Of a DNA stretch of 64,000 nucleotides, positions 10,776 through 23,089 are shown in pieces. The position numbers were made by a program, and so were the translations under genes. Position 1 is the stretch's first letter. The number at the start of each line of letters is the position of its first letter. The notes beneath the pieces were generated by a model. The model saw only the letters and a list, made by a program, of their open reading frames with translations. It was not told where the DNA came from and did not search any database. The stretch lies in contig CM046005.1 in assembly GCA_025175895.1 (NCBI GenBank), positions 57,456,325 to 57,520,324 on the forward strand, in the 5' to 3' direction. The DNA comes from Wurfbainia villosa. Taxonomy: Eukaryota; Streptophyta; Magnoliopsida; Zingiberales; Zingiberaceae.

Positions 10776-11988
10776 TGTTGGGGATCGGTTGGCCGGCTAG
10801 AGGGGGATGAATAGCCCTTTTACGTTGGATGTCAGATTTTGCTCGTCTACAAAGAGTTAGCGCAAACGGAATATGCAAATACAAATAAAGACAACACAAA
10901 AGATAGACAAGCAATACAAACACGAGATGTAACGTGGTTCACGGCTACGCCGCTAATCCACGGTCCGATTCGTCTAAGGTGAATCACTCCTCCAAATCCA
11001 CTAGATCTCTCCTTTGCACAAAGCTAGGTGGAGGTAACCTCTTTTATACAAGGATCACTCTTCTACAATAGAATAGAGATTAGAACAGGTAGAAGAGTAG
11101 GAAAATGTGTATGGCACTTTGGGAGAAGTTTAGAGCTCAAGCATTGACCTCCCAAAGCTCCATCCCCTTCCTCTTTATAGAGGAAGAGGGTTTCTTCCCG
11201 TTGACACAGGAGCAGTCGACTGATGCCCTCGATCAGTCGACTGGTCCTGTAGTCGTTGCCCAATAACGATCGCTTTCCACGTTGGACTTCATCCAATGGT
11301 ACTGGCATCAGTCGACTGATCCTACCATCAGTCGACTGATGCTCGATCAGTCGAGTGCTCAATGGAGTCGACTCCATTCGTCGCCGTGCATGCCATCACC
11401 GACCGCTTTTCCCGGCGCGACCATCGCCGACATCAGTCGACTGCCATTCCATGGCAGTCGACTTCCAAGCACTAAATTGGTCTTATACCAGTCGATCGAA
11501 CCATCGACTTAGCGCCGATCCGCCATGACATGGCAATGATCCGTGCTCGAAAAACCCATCCGACACTTGGCCAAATGGCCAAGTTTCACCTAAGAGCTAC
11601 CCTTCCTGGGTTACAATCGCTCACTCTCATCCCTCGGAGTCCCTCGCCTTCGAAGTTCTCTTCGTTCGCGACCACGTCCCTCGGCAGCATCAGGCGCATG
11701 ACTCTGCAATGCTCCTTCGCGTCTCTTGCCTCAAAGTCTACTTCCTCCGGCTTCACTCCAAGCTTCTCGTCCGGGGTCCCTCAGATGCTCCAAGCACACG
11801 GCTTCCGCAAAGCTATCCTTCACCGACTCAAGGCATGAGTCATGAGATGTGAAACTCGCCACGGCTCCATGTGTGAATTACTAAGTCCTGCATGACTTCA
11901 ACGCACATATCAAATCAACATAACAAGCTAACTTAAACCCTTTTCCACACACATCAAAACCTTATCATGGCAAGAGATTGCCCTAACA
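10776..11988 (-). repeat. A1 5' LTR (right)
   Basis: 1213 bp, TG...CA ends. Flanks align closely with 6523-7711 (roughly 2% differences by eye), but 11310-11555 does not align simply because its palindromes differ. Confidence 0.93.
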
Positions 11989-11993
11989 TTACT

Positions 11994-13255
11994 TGGGTTA
12001 GGTGTGACGTAGTTAGCCTACTGGAGACTGACACAATAGACCATGTCCTGAACCAAGTGGTATAAGACAAGTGAAAGGAACGAGACATGATTCATTGTAG
12101 CTGCTGAAGGGTTCGAAAATAGTTCCGAGATCAACCGTTGATTTTTCGATTAATTGGGGATCATGATGTACTACTAGGTGTCACTCATGATTGTTCTATA
12201 ATTAATGGTTAATTATAGATGACCAACATAAACCGAGGACCTATAAAGTCTCACACATAATGAATCATTCGAAGAGATTTAAAGACGAGTTTGAGAATTG
12301 GATTCTCAAGATCAAGAGAGGTCGAGTTTGGTTAGACCAAACACATGACAAATATGGAAATATTTGTCAAGTCGAAAATGCGAAAGGAGCACGTCTTATG
12401 AAAACGGATTGGACATTAAGAGGTTTAATTATAAACCAAACTCGTTTGGTTTTAATTAAATGGGTCTTCTTTTGGTTAAGGGTCCAATTAGGGTTTAATG
12501 GATGAGATTAAGCCTTAATTGTTATGGACTTATGGATTTGATCCACTAACCCATTAGGTTTAGAGCTTATATAAAGAGTTATAAAGGCTAAAACCTAATT
12601 TAATGGTCGTGCTTAATCCCCTTCTCTTCCTCCTTGCAGCCTACTCCTTCTCGTTCCTCTTCTTGCCGCTAACAAGCGTTGTTGGAGTTTTCCTTGCCGC
12701 TGGCCCTAGCAAGTCCATCTCTTGCTTTAGGTCCGGCCAACTCCTCTCCAAGGGAGTGGGAACTTTGGCTAAGGCTTGGAACAAAGGTTTCTTCCTTTGT
12801 GCCCTTGGTCGAACTTAGGAGAGTTGGGTTTTGGAGTTTGTCGCCGACCACCAAGGAAACAAGAGTTGTTTCCTATTTTGTTGGGTCATCTTTCTTGCTC
12901 TATGATCATCCGACCTTCTTGCTTCATCTAGTAGCAAAGAGAAGGTCAAACTCGTGGTTTAGAGAAGTCATCCCTCTGAAGATTCGGCATGGACACGAGT
13001 AGAGACGAAGCTCCGCAAGCGTCATACAGTTGATGCCCTTCCAACTCAACATCATCCGGAAGGTATACCTAGGATAAAATTAGTTTTATTCTTAATTTAA
13101 TATAAAATTTTATTTGGCGGATATGTCCACACGTATTGTAATCTTACATGCGTAGATGTGTGTGATGTAATAATTTAGGAAATTATTATATTTTATTCCG
13201 CTGCATTCGTTTATAAAACGACAAAAACACATCTATGCATCGGCAACAACCCAAC
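11994..13255 (+). repeat. F-left LTR, second part
   Basis: Continues the LTR from 6522. It is the reverse complement of 19298-20540 of the other F LTR and ends CCAAC where an LTR end CCCAACA is expected. The combined length without A1 is about 2.0 kb, matching B LTRs (2.2 kb). Confidence 0.8.
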
Positions 13256-15497
13256 TCAGTCATTATCTCATCATCATGAATAATCGACTGTGGTTCCAGT
13301 ATAGACGTCTCTTTAGTGTCTATTGGAGTTTCTTGAACTTCCTCAAGTTCAACCTGACTCCTACTGTTTTCTTGCAAGAGAAACTCTTTCTCTAGAAATA
13401 CAATATTTCTTGAAACAAATACCTTTTGTTCCAAGGGATGATAGAATTAGTAACCCCTCGTTTCCTTGGGGTATCCAATAAATAGACATTTATCAGACTT
13501 AGCATCCAGCTTGTCTGATGTAGTCCTCTTCACGTAAGCAGGACATTCCCATGTCTTCAAATAAGACAACTGGGGTTTCTTACTAGTCCATATCTAATAT
13601 GGAGTAGCAGAGACTGCCTTGGTCAGGACTCTATTCAGCAAATGAAGCTATCTTGAGTGTATAACCCCAAAAGGATTTAGGAAGGCTTGCATGATTCATC
13701 ATCGATCTTACCATGTCCAATAAGGTTCGATTTCGCCTTTCAAATACACCATTATGTTGCGGTGTATAAGGCAAAGTCCATTGAGACAATATACTATTGT
13801 CTCTTAGATAATCCTGAAACTCTTGGCTTAAGTATTCACCACCTCGATCGAATCGAAGTATCTTAATACTTTTACCAAGTTGTTTCTCTACTTCATTTCT
13901 GAATTCTTTGAACTTTTCAAAGGCTTCATATTTATATCTCATAAGATATACATACTCAAATCGTGAGTGATCATCGATAAAGGTAATCAAGTAGTTGTAA
14001 CCTCCTTGAGCATGAATTGACATTGGTCCACATATATCAATATGTATGAGACCAAGTAACTCTTCTACTGGCTTACCCTTTCCAGAAAAGGGCAACTTTG
14101 TCATCTTGCCTTGTAAGCATGATTCACATGTATCAAATGAATCCAATTCAAATGATTCTAGAATTCCACTCTTGTGTAACTCTGACATGCGCTTCTTGCT
14201 TATATGGCCAAAGCGACAATGCCATGTGTAAGAGGTTAACTGATCATCCTTTTTTAGCACGCTTGTTGCTCGCTTCGATATTGAATGTGTCACTAGATGT
14301 ATCTAATACGTAGATGTCATTGCATAAAGTTCCGATGCCATAAAGAATGTTATTCAAGGTTATATAAAAATAATTATTACTAAATATCAAATGGAAACCC
14401 TTTTTATTTAAACAAGAAATAGAAATAATATTCTTTATTAATGCAAGAATAAAATAATAATTGTCCAGTTCTAAGACAAGTCCACTAGGAAGCTTCAGAG
14501 AATATGTCTCGACGACGACAGTTGCAACCTTTGCTCCATTGCCGACTCGCAAATTCGCTTCTCCCTTGGCAAGTCTTCTACTATCCCTTAGCTCTTGTAT
14601 GTCATTACATATATGTGAGTCACACCCGGTATCCAATATTCAATCGTCAAAGGAAATAACATGACAATCAATAATGAAGATACCTGAAGAGGATAGGGCA
14701 TCAGATGTCGACTTCTTCTTCGTGGACTCAAGATAGATCTTGCAGTTCCTTCACCAATGGCCCATCTTGCCATAGTGATGACATGTGCCCTTTGGAGCTG
14801 ATTCTCCAGTCTTGACTTTCTTCTTCTTTCCTTTTGGTTGTTGCTTTGACTTCCTCTTAGAACCTTTCTTCGAGGAGTCAATCAACATCATCGTCTTTTG
14901 TTCTTTAGTCACAATAGGTTCTACAGTCTTGAGCATATTGATCAGCTCGGTAATGGTAGATTCAAGATTATTCATTCGATAGTTCATCACAAATTATGAG
15001 TACCTCTTGGACAAACTATGCAGAATTAAGTCAATACTTAATTCGTGATCCATCACAAACCCTAGTGATCATAACCACTCGATGTACCCGTTCATCTTCA
15101 GTATAAACTGTACTGTAGATGAACCCTCCTCCATCTTTGAGCTAAAGAGAAGCTTCGAGACCTCGAACCTTCCGAATCTCAATTGCTCATCGAAGAGTTC
15201 ACGAAGATGGTAAATGATCATGTAAGCATCCATATGCTCATGCTACTTTTGCATCTCATGAGTCATCGTCGCTAGCATGAGGCAACCAGCAAGCTCAAAA
15301 TCAGTCGTATGCTTCTGATAGGCTAACATTTAGTCTGGAGTTGTATCATGGTCAAGACTGGTGGGAAGAGACTCTTCAAGGACATAAGTAAGCTTCTCAG
15401 CCTTGAGAACGATTATCAAGTTTCGAAGTCAGTCCAAGAAGTTAAACCCAGTCAATTTGTTCGATTCCAAAATCGAACGCAGATTAACAGACGACAT
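13256..15497 (-). pseudogene. F gag-protease-integrase remnant
   Basis: The start ATG is at 15495-15497. Gag opens NLRSILESNKLTGFNFLDWL and carries several stops and shifts. A Lys-rich stretch leads to a degraded knuckle (CHHYGKMGHW, near 14755-14790; first Cys pair incomplete). Protease begins DTGCDSHICND (about 14604-14633). Integrase shows the zinc region HCRFGH...CESC (about 14110-14230) and the core with DICGP, FIDDHSRF, RFDRGGEY and ERRNRTLL (13660-14060). The linker FLEKEFLLQENS (13186-13434 frame) ends at the junction near 13255. Frames are split at 13434/13631, 14244/14293 and 14588/14636. Unlike B1 and B2, the middle of Gag is present here. Not functional. Confidence 0.85.
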
Positions 15498-16337
15498 TAT
15501 TAAATGATTAACCTAGAAATACAAAATAGAGAATGTGAGAGAGATGATTTGATATGTAAACAATTTACATATTAGGCTCCCACTCACTTTTCGAATTCAA
15601 GAGCCCTTACTTTGAATTCAGGAGATCGTAGATTTTTCTCCGAGTGGGTTATTATCCACTATAGATAAAAACAACCTTGACGTTAGGCCAACAAGTCATT
15701 CTTAGCTATAGTGGTAGGTATCAAGTATACCGATTACATATCGCGTATATGTAACTATCACATTATGCTATCAACTATTTGAATGTTCACATAAACATCG
15801 GGTTGTTAACACATTAACAAGTATACATCAAATGTATATCACCCGACTTCACCTCTATCCACATTGACTTTGGCGTTAGGTCAACAAGTCAATGCTTCAA
15901 GTTAAAGCCAACCTGTTAATCATGAGATCGTATCTCTATGGTTCGAACATATCTAATTTCAGGTTGAGCTTGACTTAGGTCAACAACTCAAACAAATAAT
16001 TAGACTTTGGTTCTTACCATATTAAGGGTAGGTATAAGCTTTAAAATTTGTATAAGGATTTTAGGTCTCATCCTCATGCATATGTTCTATCTATATGATA
16101 TTGCACGCATGACATATATGATGACATGTCACAACATATGCATGACAAAAATGCATCTAAACATGACATATGATATGACATGATTATGTCATAGTTGTCA
16201 TTATATTATTTTGAAATTAAAATATATTTAGAAATTTGATTTCCATAAATCAACATTCCTTTGATTAAATTAGGAAATAATTTTCAAATTTAATCTCATA
16301 TTTTGTTTGGGAAATATATTAAAGATAAAATATATTT
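15498..16337 (-). other. F leader, gag-proximal part
   Basis: Noncoding. It carries a repeated motif of the form TTGTTGACCTAACGCCAAG (minus strand) at about 15675-15695, 15868-15890 and 15967-15987. The same places in B1 and B2 carry a different core. It ends at the 9-bp target-site duplication AATATATTT (16329-16337). Confidence 0.7.
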
Positions 16338-16510
16338 GGGTGATTTACCAAAGGGCGCACCTCAAGTTTGGAATTGCCCAAACACAGTCCCATGGTTTCA
16401 TATTTACCAAAGGGTGTACCTCATTCTCTTTTTACCCCTCCCTCCAAACGTGGATTTAATACTCAGATATTGCATGCATTCGAGCCACAACTGAAAATTC
16501 CGAACCATCC
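16338..16510 (+). repeat. MULE left terminal inverted repeat
   Basis: Begins GGGTGATTTACCAAAGG and runs to CGAACCATCC. Its reverse complement is at 18549-18725 with scattered mismatches. Confidence 0.8.
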
Positions 16511-16579
16511 AAACGTCCCGTCAACTCTCGTTCCTTAACTACACATGAACAACATTGAGCGTCTTAATCCCAAGAACAC

Positions 16580-17430
16580 CATCGTCATGGAAATTTAAAT
16601 TCCTAGCACCATGTAAAAAAATCAGTTGGACATATAACATGGTACTGAAAATTCTATTCTCAGAAACACTGTGGTCCTGAGATGTAAATTCTCAACACCA
16701 TGTAAAATCAACCCATGGGACATAAAAGATGGTGCAAGGAAATCTAATCCAAGGAACCCCGTATTCCTGGGAATTTAAATGGCTAGAACCATGTAAAAAC
16801 AACCTGTCATACACAAAAGGTGGTGCTAGGAAATAAATTTCCAGCACCGCGTAAATCAAACTGTCACAAATAAAAGATGGTGCTAGGAAATCTAATCCCA
16901 AGATTACCATGGTCCTGGGAAATTTAATACCAAGATCACCATGGTCTTGGGAATTCAAATTTCCACCACCATGTAAAATCAACAACTATAATCATTTAGC
17001 ATACAAAGTTTATAAAATGGTAATTATAAGAGAATATACATTCCTAAATCAAAAAGTTGAAGTGGTTGACCAAGTTTAAGTAACCACAGTGGTCCTTGGG
17101 TTTAAATCCCAGGAATACAGTGGTCATGGGATTTAAATTTACAACAACACGTCTAATTTCAAATTGGTTCTGATTCAAAAAGTAGTGTTGAGAATTATAT
17201 TCTTAGGAACACAGTGGTCCTGAGATTTAAGTTTCCAACACCATATGATATCAAGCTAGCCGAGAAGAAAGGTGGTGCTAGGAATTATATTCTCAGGAAT
17301 ACAGTGGTCCTGGAATTTAAATTTCCAACACCACGTATATTTTCAAGATGGTCGAGACAAAATGTGGTGTTGGGAATTATATTCCTAGCAACACAGTAGT
17401 CCTGGGATTTAAATTCCCAGCACCACATGA
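16580..17430. repeat. Palindromic subrepeats, left block of MULE
   Basis: Units of about 90-130 bp built around ATTTAAATTCCCAGCACCA and its complement, appearing in both orientations. A matching block lies at 18265-18540. Each unit could form a hairpin. Confidence 0.65.
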
Positions 17431-18250
17431 CACGGGGCCTAATTTTTAATATATGGTTGTGGACATCTAATAAAATCTAGATTATCAAAAATTTTGGACA
17501 CTGATACACAGAGGGGCACTTTCCAAACCCAATTGACTTGGATTGAATCGAAGAAGAGGTGAGTAGGGTCATCAATGGATTTTTACCGAAACTCATTGAT
17601 GGACCTAAATGAGTCCAATTTTTGAAATCTTGACATGGACTGAAAGATCTTACAACATGAATTGTTGATGTGTCGAGGAAACTTGGTTATGATCCTTCTA
17701 TCTCTCAGTTTTGGCCATGTGGCACGAGGTCTGATTTCTAAAATATGGCTGTGGATACCTAATAAAACCTTGAATATCAGAAATTTTAGGCATCGATACA
17801 CAAAGGGGCACTTTCCAACCCCATCGATGGACCTAGAGGAGTCCAAATTTCGAAATCTTGACATGGACTGAATATCTTACAGCATGAATTGTTGATTTGT
17901 CAAGGAAACTTGGTTCTGATCCTCTTACCTCCTAATTTTAGTCGTGTGCCACGTGGCACGGGGCATGATTTCTGAAATATGGTTGTGGATACCTAATAAA
18001 ATCTTGAATATCAGAAATTTCGAGCACTGATACACAGAGGGGCACTTACCAAACCCAATGGACTTGGATTGGATCAAAGAAGAGGTGAATAGGGTCATCA
18101 ATAGATTTTGACCGAAATCCATTGATGAACCTAAAGGAGTCCAAATTTTGAAATCTGGACATAGACTGAAAGATCTTACAGCATGAATTGTTGATTTGTC
18201 AAGGAAAACTTGGTTATGATCCTCCTACCTCCCAGTTTTGGTCGCGTGTC
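17431..18250. repeat. Three-copy tandem repeat inside MULE
   Basis: Units at 17431-17722, 17723-17956 and 17957-18250 each begin CACG(G/A)GG and share GATACACA(G/A)AGGGGCACTT. The middle unit lacks about 60 bp around GGATTGGATC. No coding potential. Confidence 0.8.
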
Positions 18251-18548
18251 ATGTATAAATTCAAGCTAGGCGAGAAAAAAGATGGTGTTGGGAATTATAT
18301 TCCCAGGAACACAGTGGTCCTGAGATTTAAATTCCCAAAACCACGTATAATTTCAAGCTAGCCGAGATAAAAGATGGCACTGAAAATTATATTATCAGGA
18401 ACATAGTGGTGTTGGGATTTAAATTCTCAACACCACATATAATATCAAGCTGGCCGAAAAAAAAATGGTTCTAAGAATTATATTACCAGGAACATAGTGT
18501 TACTGAGATTTAAATTTTCAGCACCACGTACAATGTCAAGTGACATTT

Positions 18549-18725
18549 GGATGGCTCGGGATTTCCGATTGTGGCTCGTATCCTTACAAAATCTCAGTAT
18601 TAATTGCATGTTTGTTTGACGGGAGGGGTAAAAAGAGAATGAAGTGTGTGATTTGGTAAATATGAAATCATGGGAATGTATTTGGGCAATTCCAAACTAG
18701 AGGTGCGTCCTTTGGTAAATTGTCG
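18549..18725 (-). repeat. MULE right terminal inverted repeat
   Basis: Reverse complement of the left repeat, ending CCTTTGGTAAATTGTCG. Confidence 0.8.
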
Positions 18726-19283
18726 AATATATTTTAGAATCTAGATTTTATAAATCATGATTCTTTAATTAAATAAGGATTTAAATCCGAATTTAATATT
18801 ATATTTTATCTAGGAAATATATTAAAAATAAAATATGATTTAGAATCTTGATTTCCATAAATCATGATTCTCTAATTAAATAATGAATTAATTCCGAATT
18901 TAATTTCATATTTTATTTGGTAAATATTTTTCAGAGATAAAATATGTTATAGAATATTGATTTCCATAAATAAAAATTCCATAATTAAATTAGGAAATAA
19001 TTTCCAATTTAATCACATACTTTATTTAAGAAAATAAATACCTATCAAGAAAATCCAATTAATTAGGAAACATTTTCCATATTAATATTTCTTGATCAAA
19101 TATTTGTAGAAATATAATTTCCTAAATTATTCCTAAATTTTCCAAATCTAGATTTTTTTCTAACAAATTAGAAAATTTTCCAAAAATGGAAATTTTTTCC
19201 AAAATAGAAAATTTTTCAAAATAATTCTACGACCAACTACGACTTCGTAAAACCTATTTTACGAATATGTCGAAGCACGATAA
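18726..19283 (-). other. F leader, PBS-proximal part
   Basis: AT-rich noncoding DNA with repeated lines of the type TTTCCATAAATCATGATTC and AAATATATT. The same motif array sits next to the PBS in B1 (27690-28080) and B2 (58140-58510). Confidence 0.7.
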
Positions 19284-19296
19284 GACTCTGATACCA
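19284..19296 (-). promoter_or_regulatory. F primer-binding site, mutated
   Basis: TGGTATCAGAGTC on the minus strand, one base from the LTR. One transition differs from the usual TGGTATCAGAGCC. Confidence 0.85.
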
Positions 19297-19297
19297 C

Positions 19298-20754
19298 TGT
19301 TGGGTTACGCCCGATGCGTAGATGTGCTTTTATCATTTCACAAACGAACGCAGCGGAAGAAAAATGTAATAATCTCCTAAATTATTACAACACTCACGCC
19401 CATACATGCAGGATTATAACATATGCGGACATATCCACCAAATAAAATTTTACATACAACAAGAATAAAATAAATTTTACTCTAGGTATACCTTTCGGAT
19501 GATGGTGAGCCAGAAGGGCATCAACCGAACGACGCTCACGGAGCTTCGTCTCTACTCATATCAACACCGAATCTTCAGAGGGACGACTTCTCAAAGCCAT
19601 GAGTTTAACCTTCTCTTCGCTACTAGACGAAGTAAGAAGGTCGGGTGATCAGAGAGCAATCGCCAACTCGTTTTGCGATACAAATGAGTCCTTAAACAGC
19701 CTTCGTAAGGTTGTCGATTCGTGTCAAAATTATCCGCTATTTTTTAAGCTTCAATAAGTGACAATAACAGCCCTAAAACCTAGAATGGTCGGCCTCTAAA
19801 GAGGAAACAACCCTTGTTTCCTTGATGGTCGGTGGAACACCAAACCCTAATTCTCTTAGGTTCGGTTAGGTTGAGGAAGAGGGTCTTAAGGACTCATATT
19901 CATTAGGTTTAGCATTTATAACCCTTTATATAGGCACTAATCCTAATGGGTTATAGGTTAGTGGATCAATTCCCTAAGCCCATAACCATTAAGGCTTAAT
20001 ATCATCCATTAAACCCTAATTGGACCCTTAACCAAAAGAGGACCCTTTTAATTAAAACCAAATGGGTTTGATTTATAATTAAACCTTTTAAAGCTCAACC
20101 CGTCTTCTTAAGACGTGCTCCTTTCGCATTTCTGACTTGACAAATATTTCCATATTTGTCATGTGTTTGGTCCAACCAAACTTGATCTCTCTCGATCTTG
20201 ACAATCTAATTCTAAAACTCGTTTTAAGTCTCTTCGAATGATTCGTAATGCGTGTGACCTAATAAGTTCTCGGTTTATGTTGATCGTTCATAATTAACCA
20301 TTAATTATGGAACGATCATGAGTGACACCTAGTAGTACATCATGATTTCCAATTAATCAAAAAATCAACGGTTGATCCCAGAACCATTTATGAACCCTTC
20401 AACAACTACAGTGAATTGTGTCTCGTTCCTTTCACTCATCTTATACCCACTTGGTTTAGGACATGGTCTATGTGTCAGTCCTCACTAGGCTGACTACGTC
20501 CACCTAGCCCAAGTATTACTTCCTCGTCCATTGGATTCTAATTACTTCAACATGTATCCGAGAGTACCATACTCTTGACATGCAATGCTTTGACCAAAGA
20601 CTTTGAGTAACAATCCTGACGAGTGACCATAGGGTATACATCTCCTCGCAAGGAGTGGTGAATCCTTTGTTGACTATTCAATCACCTTCGGACACTTCGA
20701 CTTATACCCAATCATCCCGTACCCACACCTCCGTAGAAATGTATCGACTAAGAT
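19298..20754 (-). repeat. F 5' LTR, truncated by E insertion
   Basis: Starts (in + coordinates) TGTTGGGTTACG. It is inverted relative to 11994-13255. About 540 bp of its far end is missing past the E insertion; the last five bases AAGAT would be the E target-site duplication. Confidence 0.82.
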
Positions 20755-20867
20755 TGCTGGTGCAATCGGCCCAGATCACGATTGACCAGACTCGAGTTTG
20801 ACTCGAGTAGTGTTTTGATGTTTGACATTGATGTCTGACATATGTTGGGGAGATTGTTGGTGCAATC
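20755..20867 (+). repeat. E LTR fragment
   Basis: Begins TGCTGG (one change from TGTTGG) right after AAGAT and matches the first 113 bp of the E2 LTR, including the duplicated edge at 20855. It is cut by the B1 insertion. CAATC at 20863-20867 is the left side of the B1 site. Confidence 0.8.
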
Positions 20868-23073
20868 TGTTGGGTTTCTGGCACCGCGGCGAGTGTGTGT
20901 TCGATCATGTTTCATAAACATGTGCACAGCGGAAGAAATAAAAAGACAATAAATCTAATTTATTACATCACACGCACCACACGCATGCATAGTACAAAAT
21001 GTGTAGACATAACCGTAGTTTCAAAGTTTGCAATAAAAGGAAATTATTCTACGTATACCTAACGTATCACGTGTAGCGGGAAAGACATCAACCGGAGTGA
21101 CCCTCGCTAGAATCGCCTCTATCCGTATCTACGCTGAGCATCTTCGGGATAACTTCACAAAGTCTCGAGCCTCATCTTCGTACGAGTCACTAGCCTCGTG
21201 TCGAAGACGATGTGATCGAGAGAAGATCACAATCCGAATCAAAATTCAGATTCAAAACCGAGTCCCCAAAACTCGCTTCTCCGGAGAGGTATTCGTCAAC
21301 TGTTTGACGAATCATTCGTCCTCCACCTATGAGGATTATCGGAGATCGAATCCCTGGCAAGATAGCCGCTGTCGGAGCTCTAAACGTCGACCAAACGACA
21401 CTCCGACAAGAAGGAAACAAGCTGTCCAGAAAACTGGACAGCTTTGGTGGAGAACTTGCACCAGACAAATAAGGAAAGCTAGATGCTCACCTTGTCGCCG
21501 GAGCCAAGGAAGATCACCAGAGCTCCTCCAGCAGCAGTTAGACGCCGACAAGTGGGGAGGACGGCAGCTGCTGGACGCCGGTTGGAGAAGCTTGGGCGGT
21601 GGTGGGCGGTGGCAAGGAGAAGAGAGGGAGGGGGTGGCAAGATTAGGGTTAGTTTTTCACAAAACTTTTAAGCCCTATTTTATAGAGAACAAATTCTCCT
21701 AATGGTTATTGGTTCATAACCAAAAACCTGTTAACCCACTCCATTAACTTAAGTTAAAATAAACCAAACCGATTTGGTCTATTTTAAGTTAAAACAAACC
21801 GAACCAACTTTGGTTCATTCGTTTAAAACAAACCAAACCCCTTTAATTTATTCTTCACCATTGGATTAGAACCAAACCAATTTGATTCATCCATCATGTC
21901 TTCATAAGACACGGCTCATCTATGCTTCTATTGCGACTGAAACGATTTCATGCTCGCTCCTTGTTTGGTCCAACCAAACCTAGTTTCTCTCGGTCTGAGA
22001 ATCTCATTCTCAAGCTCGTTTTAAATCCTTCGGATTACGCTCGTTGTGCGTGTGACCAAATAGGTTCTCGGTTTATGTTGGTCGTCTATAATTAACCATT
22101 AATTATAGAACGATCATGAGTGACACCTAGTAGTACATCATGATCCCCAATTAATCGAAAAGATCAACGGTTGATCCAAAACTATTCCTGAAACCCTTCA
22201 GCAGCTACAATGAATCGTGCCTCATTCCTTTCACTCATCTTATACCCACTTGATTCAGAACATGGTCTATAGTGTCAGTCCCCACTAGGTTGATTATGTC
22301 ACACCTAGCCCAAGTATCATTTTCTCGTCCTACGGATTCTAGTTATTGCACATGTATCCAAGAGTACCTTACTTTAAACATGTAATGCTTTGGCCAAATA
22401 TTTTAGTAACAATCCGACGAGAGGCCATGGGTATACATCTCCTCGCAAGGAGTGGTGAATCCTTTATAGGCTATTCAAACACCTTCGATCACTTCGACTT
22501 ATTCCCAATCATTCCGGGTCCACATCTCCTCAAAGATGCTTGCTTAAGATATCAAAGCATAAGTCTTCATGACCAAGATGACTTGAATACTACAAGTCAA
22601 AAGAACATCGCACTTAAGCTGCAGTAAGTACTTTATTGACATATCTATATATGCAGAGAACCATATGAAGTTTTACAGCTGGTCACTCCAATGAACTAGT
22701 TACCATAACTAGCATCCACGATTAACTCCGGACATCACAATGTCACCAGCCAGTGAGAATCAGCTGCTTGGATACACCAAGAAGTATACCTCGTGCTAGT
22801 CTCGACAGAATTGATGATGTCCAAATCCATCAATTTATCGACTAGGGATAATTCCGATACATCACAATTACACATGTAGAGATACTCACTAGTTGTGATC
22901 CAATCACAAATTCTCTCATGCTGTGAATCGTATCGTGGACGTTCAGTAAATGAGCTTAAGATCTAATCAAATACATGAAAACATGTATACTCAAATAGTG
23001 AATCTTCATTTATCATATAAATGGTTCAAATATAAGGCGATTGCCTTAGGACATCTCTCATATATTACTAACA
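20868..23073 (-). repeat. B1 3' LTR (left)
   Basis: 2206 bp. It begins TGTTGGGTTTC and ends ATTACTAACA in + coordinates. It aligns along its whole length with B2 55841-58054 in reverse complement. Small ORFs in it are not supported. Confidence 0.9.
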
Positions 23074-23089
23074 AACTCCCACTTGGCCT
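23074..23089 (-). promoter_or_regulatory. B1 polypurine tract
   Basis: AGGCCAAGTGGGAGTT on the minus strand abuts the 3' LTR. F-left has the same tract before 5769. Confidence 0.82.

Larger units (their letters stand above)
6523..11988 (-). mobile_element. A1: complete gag-only LTR retrotransposon
   Basis: The element is 5466 bp with two LTRs (1189 and 1213 bp) beginning TGTTGGGG and ending CCCTAACA. It is flanked by the 5-bp duplication TTACT (6518-6522 and 11989-11993). On the minus strand the order is 5' LTR (right), tRNA-Met PBS, gag, noncoding region with repeated purine tracts, PPT, 3' LTR (left). It has no protease, integrase or reverse transcriptase. Removing element plus one TTACT restores an F LTR matching 20455-20540 and 56580-56640, so this is a clean insertion. 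Mobilisation by another element is an inference. Confidence 0.93.
5697..13255 (+). mobile_element. F-left: 3' end of F element (+), split by A1
   Basis: 5697-5768 aligns with the end of the internal region of B1 read on its coding strand and ends in the purine tract GGCCAAGTGGGAG. A 3' LTR in + orientation follows. The LTR is split by element A1 (6523-11988). The upstream internal region is missing, cut off by the fold-back element at 5424-5696. The LTR end at 13255 abuts an F pol remnant on the opposite strand, so this junction is a rearrangement or an insertion. Confidence 0.7.
16338..18725. mobile_element. Mutator-like fold-back element
   Basis: 2388 bp with terminal inverted repeats of about 175 bp and a 9-bp duplication AATATATTT at 16329-16337 and 18726-18734. 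Joining the flanks gives text like the neighbouring leader repeat at about 18826-18850, so the empty site is credible. Long TIRs with a 9-bp duplication are typical of MULEs. No transposase frame is visible, so it is non-autonomous. The inside holds palindromic units (GGTGCTGGGAAT with ATTCCCAGCACC type) on both sides of a three-copy tandem repeat. Confidence 0.75.
13256..20754 (-). mobile_element. F: copia element (-), 3' half lost
   Basis: On the minus strand: 5' LTR (19298-20754, cut by an E insertion), PBS, long leader, then gag, protease and integrase. Reverse transcriptase and RNase H are absent: at 13255 the pol linker meets the F-left LTR in opposite orientation. The leader is enlarged by a Mutator-like insertion (16338-18725). 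Gag and pol resemble those of B and C. Confidence 0.8.

Noticed and set aside
12603..13002. Hydrophobic ORFs of 71-107 codons in the F-left LTR
   Set aside because: They are inside LTR sequence and the matching region at 19480-19900 (reverse strand) does not keep the frame.
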